DNA of 64,000 bases from Microtetraspora glauca (lineage in GTDB: Bacteria > Actinomycetota > Actinomycetes > Streptomycetales > Streptomycetaceae): positions 48,555 to 112,554 of the forward strand of contig JOFO01000019.1 of NCBI GenBank assembly GCA_000721275.1, given 5' to 3'. The notes beneath the pieces were generated by a model that did no database searches, was not told where the DNA came from, and was given only the letters and a program-made list of their open reading frames with translations. The translations under genes and the position numbers were made by a program. Of this stretch, positions 53,599 to 60,434 are shown piece by piece (position 1 is the first letter of the stretch; each line of letters begins with the position of its first letter).

Positions 53599-53611
53599 AC
53601 TGACCGTCAGT
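53599..53611. promoter_or_regulatory. Inverted repeat before the I36-type gene
   Basis: ACTGAC-C-GTCAGT, 22 bases upstream of the next ATG. Its right part ACCGTCAGTAA recurs at 13904-13914 before the NlpC/P60 gene. Confidence 0.4.
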
Positions 53612-53632
53612 AATCAACACGGGGAACTCAGC

Positions 53633-53980
53633 ATGAGCATGCTCAAGAAGAGCCTTACGGCAGTGGCTGTGGCCGGCGCGTTGTTGGGCGCCGCCTTCGT
53701 CACGCCCGCGGCCGCGGCGGACCCCCGCACCTGCCCCAGCGGGAAGGTCTGCGGCTGGTCCGGGGCGAACAGGACCGGAACCAGGACGGTGATGACCGTG
53801 TCACCGGGGTGCAGCCCCTTCAGGACCGCCCGGTCCGTCTCGAACCAGACGTCCTACCGCATCGACTTCTGGAAGGTCACCACCGGGTGCGGCCACGGCA
53901 CCAAGCTGGTCTCCCTGCGGCCGGGAACCTACTCGGACAACCCGGGCACCGTCACGGGAATCGAGATCTGGGGACGCTGA
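53633..53980 (+). CDS. Secreted small protein, peptidase inhibitor I36-like
   Basis: A 115-residue exported protein with signal peptide about 1-29 (AAAA-DPRTCP). The mature part has four Cys and a crystallin-like pattern (CPSGKVCGWSGANRTGTRTV ... SVSNQTSYRIDFWK), as in the Streptomyces inhibitor family I36 (SMI type). It may inhibit extracellular metalloproteases; this is inferred from family only. The start is preceded by GGGGAA. A strong terminator follows. Confidence 0.75.
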   Translation: MSMLKKSLTAVAVAGALLGAAFVTPAAAADPRTCPSGKVCGWSGANRTGTRTVMTVSPGCSPFRTARSVSNQTSYRIDFWKVTTGCGHGTKLVSLRPGTYSDNPGTVTGIEIWGR

Positions 53981-54003
53981 GCCCCTGCCGCCCGCGGCTT
54001 CGA

Positions 54004-54039
54004 CGGACGCCCCCGCCGGTTCGCCGGCGGGGGCGTCCG
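54004..54039. terminator. Bidirectional terminator
   Basis: Perfect 16-bp stem CGGACGCCCCCGCCGG (54004-54019) with 54024-54039 around a stable TTCG loop, between convergent genes. Confidence 0.88.
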
Positions 54040-54049
54040 CGTTCCCGGG

Positions 54050-54979
54050 TCAGGCCGTGTCCTCCTCGCGGGTGACCGTGATCCCCGGGAGGAGGGACGC
54101 GTGGACGGCGGGGTCGTACTCGCCGGCCACCGGGGAGGCGACCGTGGCGGCGGAGAGGGCGACCGCCTCGGCCAGGCGGGCGGGCCAGGGGGTCTGCGCC
54201 ACCAGGCCCGCGAGGAGGGCGGCGACCACTGAGTCGCCGGCGCCCGTCGGGTTGCCGTGGACCGGCGCGGGCGGTGCCGCGTGCCAGAGGCCGTCCGGGG
54301 TGGCGGCCAGCAGGCCGTCGGGGCCCAGGGACGTGACGACCGCGTGGGCGCCGCGGCGCCGGGCGTCCAGGGTGGCGCGGTGCGGGTCGCGGGAGCCGGT
54401 GAGGCCGGCCAGCTCGTCGGCGTTGGGCTTCACCAGGTCGGGGCGGGCGGCGATGCCGCGCCGGAGCGGTTCGCCGGAGGTGTCGAGGAGGACCGGGACG
54501 CCGGCCGCCCGGGCCGTGCGGACCAGGTCCGCGTAGGCGCCGACGTGGACGCCCGGCGGGAGGCTGCCGCAGAGGGCGACGGCGGAGGCGCCGTCGAGCA
54601 GCCGCGCGTACCGCTCGCGGAAGGCGGTCCACTCGGCGGGGGTGACGGCGGCGCCGGCCTCGTTGAACTGGGTGGTGTCGCCGGCGCCGGTGTCCACGAC
54701 GGCGACCGTGCGGCGGGTGGCCGCCTCGGTGGCGACGAGCGCGTCGGTCAGCCGGGGGACCGGGGCCAGCAGCTCGCGGAGCCGGTCGCCGGTGGGTCCG
54801 CCGGCGAAGCCGGTGACGACCGTGTCGTGGCCGAGCGCGGCGAGTACCCGGGCGACGTTGACGCCCTTGCCGCCGGGCCGCTCGGCGCTGCGGGCGACGC
54901 GGTGGCTGGCGTGCGGGACGAGCGCCGGCACCTCGTAGGTGAGGTCCAGCGCCGTGTTGAGGGTGACCGTGACAATCAC
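54050..54979 (-). CDS. PfkB-family hexose-phosphate kinase (1-phosphofructokinase-like)
   Basis: Sugar kinase of 309 residues in the FruK/LacC subgroup. Signatures are PGGKGVNVARVLAALG near the N terminus and the ATP/anion-hole motif GNPTGAGDSVVAALLAGL, with the catalytic Asp in it; VKPNADELAGL is also typical. The substrate could be fructose-1-phosphate or tagatose-6-phosphate. It lies downstream of nagA on the same strand (140-base gap), which suggests a role in amino-sugar-linked metabolism. The start is GTG with a weak ribosome site. Confidence 0.85.
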   Translation of the reverse strand: MIVTVTLNTALDLTYEVPALVPHASHRVARSAERPGGKGVNVARVLAALGHDTVVTGFAGGPTGDRLRELLAPVPRLTDALVATEAATRRTVAVVDTGAGDTTQFNEAGAAVTPAEWTAFRERYARLLDGASAVALCGSLPPGVHVGAYADLVRTARAAGVPVLLDTSGEPLRRGIAARPDLVKPNADELAGLTGSRDPHRATLDARRRGAHAVVTSLGPDGLLAATPDGLWHAAPPAPVHGNPTGAGDSVVAALLAGLVAQTPWPARLAEAVALSAATVASPVAGEYDPAVHASLLPGITVTREEDTA

Positions 54980-55118
54980 CTGTCCACCCCCCGTACTTCC
55001 GGTAAGACCTGTGGAGACAGCGCGATCATGCCAAAGGAACGGCGATCGGCCCAGACCCCGGGCCGCTCGCCGTCCCGTTTCCGCCCTGATCAGGCGGGAT
55101 GTCAGGGGTGCCGGCCGG

Positions 55119-56288
55119 TCAGGCGGTCTGCGGCACCCGCGCGGTGACGCCCTGCGGGGCGACGATCCACTCGCCCTTGCGCATGACGCCCTTGACGTCG
55201 AAGGCGTCGTCCAGGACGACGAGGTCGGCGTCCTTGCCGGGCTCCAGGGAGCCGACCCGGTCGTAGACGCCGAGGAGGCGCGCCGGGTTGGCGGAGAGGG
55301 CCTGGACGACGGACTCGACGGGCAGCCGGTCGATCGTGGCGGCGCGCTTGAAGGCGCGGTCCAGGGTGAGGGTGGAGCCGGCGATGGAGCCGCCCTCGAC
55401 CAGGCGGGCCACGCTGTCCTTCACCTCGACCTCCAGCGGGCCCAGCATGTAGCGCCCGTCGCCGAAGCCGGCCGCGTCCATGGCGTCGGTGATGAAGGCG
55501 ACGCGCTCGGGGCCGGCGTGGTGGAAGGCGAGTTCCAGGGCGGCCGGGTGGAGGTGGGTGCCGTCGTTGATGAGCTCGACGGTGATCCGCTCGTCCTCCA
55601 GGAGCGCGGCGATCGGGCCGGGCGCGCGGTGGCCGAGGCCGGGCATCGCGTTGTAGAGGTGGGTGGCGACGGTGGCGCCGGCGTCGATGGCCTCGACGGT
55701 CTGCTCGTAGCTGGCGTCGGTGTGGCCGATGGCGGCGATGACGCCGTGCTCGGCCAGCAGGCGTACGGAGTCGATGCCGCCGGGCAGTTCGGTCGCGAGG
55801 GTGACCATCTTGGCCTGCCCGCGGGCGGCGTCGATCAGCTTGAGGACGTCGGCCGGGTGCGGGTCGCGCAGCAGGGTCTCGTCGTGGGCGCCCTTGCGGC
55901 AGGGGCTGATGAACGGGCCCTCGAAGTGCAGGCCGGCGATCTCGCCCTGTTCGGCGAGTTCGGACAGCAGGCCGGCCCGCGCGGTCAGGAACTCCATGTC
56001 GCCGGTGACGAAGGACGCGACGACGGTGGTGGTGCCGTGCAGCCGGTGGGTGTGGACGCCCCTGAGGACGTCGTCGACGGTGCCGGAGGTGAAGGAGGCG
56101 CCGCCGCCGCCGTGGTTGTGCATGTCGACGAAGCCGGGGACCAGCCAGTGGCCGGTGAGGTCGAGCACCGGGGCGCCCTCGGGGGCGGAGCCGGCGATCC
56201 TGCCGCCGTCGACGATCACGCGTCCGTTCTCGACGATCCCGGTGGGCAGCACGACACGTGCGCCGGAGAGAACCTTGTGATCGGACAT
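55119..56288 (-). CDS. nagA: N-acetylglucosamine-6-phosphate deacetylase
   Basis: Converts GlcNAc-6-phosphate to glucosamine-6-phosphate and acetate, entering glycolysis and supplying the DasR ligand. It has 389 residues of the amidohydrolase superfamily: metal block GFVDMHNHGGGG near residue 55, Glu in GLHFEGPFISPCRKGAH, AIGHTDASYEQT with metal His, and the catalytic Asp in FITDAMDAAG. The ATG overlaps the nagK stop (TGATG), so both are coupled. The start is chosen by this overlap; the longer frame upstream is a shadow of nagK. Confidence 0.95.
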   Translation of the reverse strand: MSDHKVLSGARVVLPTGIVENGRVIVDGGRIAGSAPEGAPVLDLTGHWLVPGFVDMHNHGGGGASFTSGTVDDVLRGVHTHRLHGTTTVVASFVTGDMEFLTARAGLLSELAEQGEIAGLHFEGPFISPCRKGAHDETLLRDPHPADVLKLIDAARGQAKMVTLATELPGGIDSVRLLAEHGVIAAIGHTDASYEQTVEAIDAGATVATHLYNAMPGLGHRAPGPIAALLEDERITVELINDGTHLHPAALELAFHHAGPERVAFITDAMDAAGFGDGRYMLGPLEVEVKDSVARLVEGGSIAGSTLTLDRAFKRAATIDRLPVESVVQALSANPARLLGVYDRVGSLEPGKDADLVVLDDAFDVKGVMRKGEWIVAPQGVTARVPQTA

Positions 56289-57238
56289 CAGGCGGAGACC
56301 TCCGGGTCGGTGGGGTGCTGGTCGGCGAGCAGGTCCCAGGCGAGGAGGCCCGCGCCCAGGCATCCGGCGGTGTCCCCGAGGGCCGCCGGGACGATGGCGG
56401 GCAGCTTCTGGAAGGTCACACGTGCCTCCACCGCGGCCCGCAGGGGTGTGAACAAGGTTTCCCCGGCCTCGGCCAGTCCGCCACCGATGACGAGCGTGCG
56501 GGGGTCCAGCAGGGTGAGGGCGGTGACCAGGCCGTCGGCGAGGGCGTCCACCGCCTCCTGCCAGACCCGTACGGCCACGAGGTCGCCGGACTCGACCGCC
56601 TTGGCGCAGTCGGCGGCGTCCGCGTCGGGGTCGCCGGACGCCTCGGCCCACGCCTGGGAGACGGCGGAGGCGGAGGCGTACCGCTCCAGGCAGCCGCGCT
56701 GGCCGCAGCCGCAGGCGGTGCCGCCGGGGCGGACGACGATGTGGCCGATCTCGCCGGCGTAGCCGTGGGCGCCGGCCTCGATGCGGTCGCCGATGCCGAT
56801 GGCGCCGGCGATGCCGGTGCCGAGGGGGACGAAGAGGAAGCGGTCGGCGCCGTTCCCGGCGCCGATGCGGCCCTCGGCGAGGCCGCCGGTGCGCACGTCG
56901 TGGCCGAGGGCGACGGGGAGGCCGCCGAGCCGGGCGCTGAGGAGCGCGCGCAGGGGGACGTCGCGCCAGCCGAGGTTGGCGGCGTAGACGGCGATGCCGT
57001 TCTCGGCGTCGACGATGCCGGGGACGGCGACGCCGGCCGCCGCGGCGTCCTCGCCGAACCGCTCCCGGCCGACGGCCTGGAGCTCCGCGGCGAAGCCGAG
57101 GATGGTCTCGACCACGGCGTCGGGGCCGCGGCGGCGCCCGGTGGCGCGGCGGGCCTCGTGGAGCAGGGTGCCGTCCGCCCCGACGAGGGCGGCCTTCATG
57201 CCGGTGCCGCCCACATCCAGGGCGATGACGTGTCTCAC
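56288..57238 (-). CDS. nagK: N-acetylglucosamine kinase (ROK family)
   Basis: Phosphorylates intracellular GlcNAc to GlcNAc-6-phosphate. It is a 316-residue ROK kinase: ATP site IALDVGGTGMKAALV at the N terminus, the ROK signature and zinc cluster in GEIGHIVVRPGGTACGCGQRGCLE (in part GCGQRGCLE), and FVPLGTGIAGA. GTG 57238 is chosen because it gives the family start VRHVIALD; no strong ribosome site is seen. A DasR-type site lies 29-44 bases upstream. nagA follows with a one-base overlap. Confidence 0.92.
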   Translation of the reverse strand: MRHVIALDVGGTGMKAALVGADGTLLHEARRATGRRRGPDAVVETILGFAAELQAVGRERFGEDAAAAGVAVPGIVDAENGIAVYAANLGWRDVPLRALLSARLGGLPVALGHDVRTGGLAEGRIGAGNGADRFLFVPLGTGIAGAIGIGDRIEAGAHGYAGEIGHIVVRPGGTACGCGQRGCLERYASASAVSQAWAEASGDPDADAADCAKAVESGDLVAVRVWQEAVDALADGLVTALTLLDPRTLVIGGGLAEAGETLFTPLRAAVEARVTFQKLPAIVPAALGDTAGCLGAGLLAWDLLADQHPTDPEVSA

Positions 57239-57266
57239 GGGGGACAGTCTCGCGCGAGACCGCCCT

Positions 57267-57282
57267 AAAGGTCTAGTCCACT
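57267..57282. promoter_or_regulatory. DasR-type operator (dre) upstream of nagK-nagA
   Basis: AAAGGTCTAGTCCACT agrees with ACTGGTCTAGACCACT at 13 of 16 positions, including the GGTCTAG core. It would block nagKA when GlcN-6-phosphate is low. Confidence 0.8.
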
Positions 57283-57375
57283 GCCGAGGATTGTTGCGCT
57301 CGGATACAAATTCGAGGCCCACGGTGTGGGGGGTTTGTGGCGAAGGTCCCCCCGGAGTTGCGGAAGGGATACCCC

Positions 57376-57391
57376 ACTGGTGTAGACCTCT
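57376..57391. promoter_or_regulatory. DasR-type operator (dre) upstream of the sugar-binding lipoprotein
   Basis: ACTGGTGTAGACCTCT agrees with the consensus at 14 of 16 positions. It lies 90-105 bases before GTG 57481 and about 100 bases from the first site, on the other side of the divergent promoter region. Confidence 0.8.
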
Positions 57392-57480
57392 TTCCCTGGG
57401 GTGGCCGGGACCTGTGGTCCCGCCCCGGACGAACATGCAGCTCACTGCTGCTCAACGACGAGCAAAAGGTGGATGAAGCC

Positions 57481-58752
57481 GTGGAGCGGCGACGATTCCT
57501 TGGACTGACCGCGGCCGCCGCCGCCCTCGGCCTGACCGCCACGGTCGCCGGCTGCGGCACCCTCGGCGGGGACGGCGGCGACGTGACCCTGCGCCTGGTC
57601 GCCGCCGACTACGACCTCACCGGCGGCAACACCACGCAGAAGTACTGGGACGGCGTCGTCACCGCCTTCCAGGCCGCCCACCCCGGCATCAAGGTCCAGG
57701 TGCAGATCGAGTCCTGGGACGACGTCGACCGCAAGGTCGCCGAGATGGTGAAGGCCGGCCAGGCCCCCGACGTCGCCCAGATCGGCGCCTACGCCGACTA
57801 CGCCGCCGCCGGCCAGCTCTACTCCGCCGACGAACTCCTCACCATCCCCGTGCAGGCCAACTTCGTCCCCGCGCTCGCCGAGGCCGGCCAGCACGACCGC
57901 ATCCAGTACGGACTGCCGTTCGTCGCCTCCACCCGCCCGCTCTTCTACAACACCGCCCTCTTCGACAAGGCCGGCGTCGAACCCCCCACCACCTGGGACG
58001 ACCTCGCCGAGACCGCGGCCAAGCTGAAGGAGGCCGGGGTCCGCACCCCCTTCGCCCTCCCCCTCGGCCCCGAGGAGGCCCAGGCCGAGTCCCTGATGTG
58101 GCTGCTCGCCGCCGGCGGCGGCTGGACCGACGACTCCGGCCGGTACGCCGTCGACGCCGAGGCCAACGTCCAGACCTTCACCTGGCTGAAGGACGAGCTC
58201 GTCGGCCAGGGCCTCACCGGCCCCGTCGCCCCCGGCAAGCTCAACCGCAAGGCCGCCTTCGCCGCCTTCGCGCGCGGCGAGGTCGGCATGCTCAACGGCC
58301 ACCCGTCGCTGCTCCAGGAGGCCGCCAGGCAGGGCGTCAAGGTCGGCCAGGCGCCGCTGCCCGGCATCGACGGCCCCGCCAAGGCCACCATGGGCGTCGC
58401 CGACTGGATCATGGGCTTCAAGCAGAACGGCCACCGCAAGGAGATAGGCACCTTCCTCGACTTCGTCTTCAGCGACGAGAACGTGCTGAAGTTCGCCGGC
58501 GACAACGACCTGCTGCCCGTCACCGTCTCCGCCTCCACCCGCATGGAGACCGACGCCGAGCACGCGGGCCTGCGCCAGTTCCTGAAGGCGCTGCCCACCG
58601 CCCAGCTCCCGCCGGTCGGCAAGACCTCCTGGGCCAAGGTCAGCGAGACCATCAAGGCCGAGATCGGCAAGGCCGTCACCCCGGCCGGCCGCCCCGCCGA
58701 CGTCCTCGGCGCCATCGCCCGCACGGCGACCACGGCGGAGGCGGCGGAGTAG
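57481..58752 (+). CDS. ABC sugar-binding lipoprotein with Tat-type signal
   Basis: Extracellular solute-binding protein (family 1) of 423 residues. The signal peptide carries RRRFLGL, a twin-arginine-like motif, and a lipobox TVAGC, so it is likely exported folded and lipid-anchored. Domain features: WDGVVTAFQAAHPGIKVQVQ, PDVAQIGAYADYAA, and GLPFVASTRPLFYNTALFDKAG. A GTG start with AAAGGTGG upstream. There are no permease genes beside it; it would use permeases elsewhere and MsiK as ATPase. The dre site suggests amino-sugar or chitooligosaccharide ligands. Confidence 0.88.
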   Translation: MERRRFLGLTAAAAALGLTATVAGCGTLGGDGGDVTLRLVAADYDLTGGNTTQKYWDGVVTAFQAAHPGIKVQVQIESWDDVDRKVAEMVKAGQAPDVAQIGAYADYAAAGQLYSADELLTIPVQANFVPALAEAGQHDRIQYGLPFVASTRPLFYNTALFDKAGVEPPTTWDDLAETAAKLKEAGVRTPFALPLGPEEAQAESLMWLLAAGGGWTDDSGRYAVDAEANVQTFTWLKDELVGQGLTGPVAPGKLNRKAAFAAFARGEVGMLNGHPSLLQEAARQGVKVGQAPLPGIDGPAKATMGVADWIMGFKQNGHRKEIGTFLDFVFSDENVLKFAGDNDLLPVTVSASTRMETDAEHAGLRQFLKALPTAQLPPVGKTSWAKVSETIKAEIGKAVTPAGRPADVLGAIARTATTAEAAE

Positions 58753-58778
58753 CGCTCCCGGTTCTCTAGGCTGGACGC

Positions 58779-59039
58779 ATGAGCGAAGAGCCGCGGGAGC
58801 CCGGGACCGACCCCTCCGCACTGGGGGAGCGGGAGCGGGCCGTCCTCGCCGTCGAGCGCCGCTCCTGGCCCGGCCCCGGCGCCAAGGAGCGGGCCGTCCG
58901 CGAGGGCCTCGGCCTCTCCCCGACCCGCTACTACCAGCTGCTCAACGCGCTCCTCGACGACCCGCGCGCCCTCGCCCACGACCCGGTCACCGTCAACCGG
59001 CTGCGCCGGGTCCGCGAGGAGAAACGGCGCCGCAGATGA
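58779..59039 (+). CDS. DUF3263 small helical protein
   Basis: An 86-residue actinobacterial protein of DUF3263. LGERERAVLAVERRSWPGPGAKERAVREGLGLSPTRYYQLL (in parts) looks like a sigma-70 region-like helix-turn-helix, so DNA binding is possible. It has a basic C terminus (EEKRRRR). TAGGCT stands six bases before the ATG (leaderless). It commonly lies beside otsB in Streptomyces. Confidence 0.85.
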   Translation: MSEEPREPGTDPSALGERERAVLAVERRSWPGPGAKERAVREGLGLSPTRYYQLLNALLDDPRALAHDPVTVNRLRRVREEKRRRR

Positions 59040-59109
59040 CGCCGCCGGAGACCAAACCAGGAGCCTTGTCACGCTGACGGCGGCGGCCCGCGTGGGTAGG
59101 GTCGGCCGT

Positions 59110-59958
59110 ATGGTCAGCAGCCTTCCGCACCCGGCCACACCCGCCGGCCGCGACGGCCTGGACGCACTGCTCGCGCGTCCGTCCGAGGCCGTCGTCGCCC
59201 TCGACTTCGACGGGACGCTCGCCGAGATCGTCCCCGACCCCGAGCAGGCCCGCGCCCACCCCGGCGCCGTCCCCGCGCTCGCCGCCCTCGCCCCGCACGT
59301 CGCCGCCGTCGTCGTCGTGACCGGCCGCCCCGCCGGAGTCGCCGTCCGGCACGGCGGGCTCGCCGGCGTACCGGGCCTCGACCACCTCACCGTCCTCGGC
59401 CACTACGGCGCCGAACGCTGGGACGCCGCCACCGGCGCCGTCACCGCCGCCGCCCCCCACCCCGGCGTCGCCGCCGTCCGCGCCGAACTCCCCGGCTTCC
59501 TCGACCGGCACGGCGCCTGGCCCGGCGTCTGGATCGAGGAGAAGGGCCGCGCCGTCGCCGTCCACACCCGCCGCGCCCAGGACCCGCAGGGCGCCTTCGA
59601 CGCCCTCAAGGACCCGCTCGCCGGACTGGCCGCCGCACACGGCCTCGTCCTGGAGCCCGGCCGCCTGGTCCTGGAGCTGCGGCCCCCGGGCATGGACAAG
59701 GGCGTGGCGCTGGCGGGGTTCGTACGCGAGAAGGACGCCGGCTCCGTGCTGTACGCCGGGGACGACCTGGGCGACCTGCCCGCCTTCGCCGCCGTGGAGA
59801 AGCTGCGCGGCGACGGCCTCCCCGGCCTCCTCGTCTGCTCCGGCTCGACGGAGGTCCCCGAACTCGCCGACCGCGCCGACCTGGCGGTGAACGGCCCGGC
59901 CGGGGTGGTTGCACTCCTGGCGGACCTGGCGAGGGCGGTACGGGGGTCAGACCGCTAG
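59110..59958 (+). CDS. otsB: Trehalose-6-phosphate phosphatase
   Basis: Dephosphorylates trehalose-6-phosphate. It is a 282-residue HAD-superfamily enzyme: nucleophile motif VVALDFDGTLAEIV near residue 32, VVTGRP motif II, Lys in MDKGVAL, and GDDLGDLPAF motif IV. A small cap domain lies between. TAGGGT is seven bases before ATG 59110 (leaderless); an earlier GTG is unlikely. otsA is not in the window. Confidence 0.93.
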   Translation: MVSSLPHPATPAGRDGLDALLARPSEAVVALDFDGTLAEIVPDPEQARAHPGAVPALAALAPHVAAVVVVTGRPAGVAVRHGGLAGVPGLDHLTVLGHYGAERWDAATGAVTAAAPHPGVAAVRAELPGFLDRHGAWPGVWIEEKGRAVAVHTRRAQDPQGAFDALKDPLAGLAAAHGLVLEPGRLVLELRPPGMDKGVALAGFVREKDAGSVLYAGDDLGDLPAFAAVEKLRGDGLPGLLVCSGSTEVPELADRADLAVNGPAGVVALLADLARAVRGSDR

Positions 59959-59971
59959 TTACCATCTGTGG

Positions 59972-60415
59972 ATGGTCGAAGTGAGGGTGGGGCAACTCAG
60001 AAAGAGCCGTGAGCGATTGAGCGAGCGAGCAGAGGCTTCGGTACAGCAGGGGGACGCCGCCACGGGGGGTCTGCTTTTGTTCTATGCGGCGGAATGCGGA
60101 CTGAAGGCCGAAATCATCGACCGCGTGTACGGTGCTCGAGACACCTCAAAACTGCCGCCGGATCTGCGCACGCACGATCTGCGCCGCCTGGCAAAAGAAC
60201 TGGGGCTTCCTGGAGGGCTGGGAGACGCGGTCCGCCGGTGCCGCAGAGTAAAGCAGGGAAGTGTTCAGGGAACGGGACGCCACGTGCAGCAGGGTATGTA
60301 TGTGGGACCGGCCGAGCTTCACGAGGCATGGCGCTACGGCGCGGACCTGGATGCCGATGATGAGAAGACCGCCCTGGAGGCTCTCCGGGCCTTGGTCGAA
60401 GCCTCGCGTAGTTGA
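59972..60415 (+). CDS. Small HEPN-like helical protein of a two-gene unit
   Basis: A 147-residue, all-helical protein. The pattern LLLFYAAECGLKAEIIDRVY, then THDLRRLAKELG, then WRYGADLDADDEKTALEAL (in parts) follows the layout of HEPN domains (helix with AECGLK, HDL turn, RY before the last helix). The catalytic RNase motif R-x4-6-H is not seen in the last helices, so it may be a non-catalytic or antitoxin-like member. TACCAT lies six bases before ATG 59972, 13 bases after otsB. The ATPase gene follows 19 bases later. Family assignment is by eye only. Confidence 0.65.
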   Translation: MVEVRVGQLRKSRERLSERAEASVQQGDAATGGLLLFYAAECGLKAEIIDRVYGARDTSKLPPDLRTHDLRRLAKELGLPGGLGDAVRRCRRVKQGSVQGTGRHVQQGMYVGPAELHEAWRYGADLDADDEKTALEALRALVEASRS

Positions 60416-60434
60416 CGTCAGCGGGAGATGAAAC

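Noticed and set aside
55081..55098. Terminator between nagA and the PfkB gene
   Set aside because: CCGCCCTGATCAGGCGGG has a ten-base palindromic centre but bulged outer arms and no T run; the two genes may be cotranscribed.
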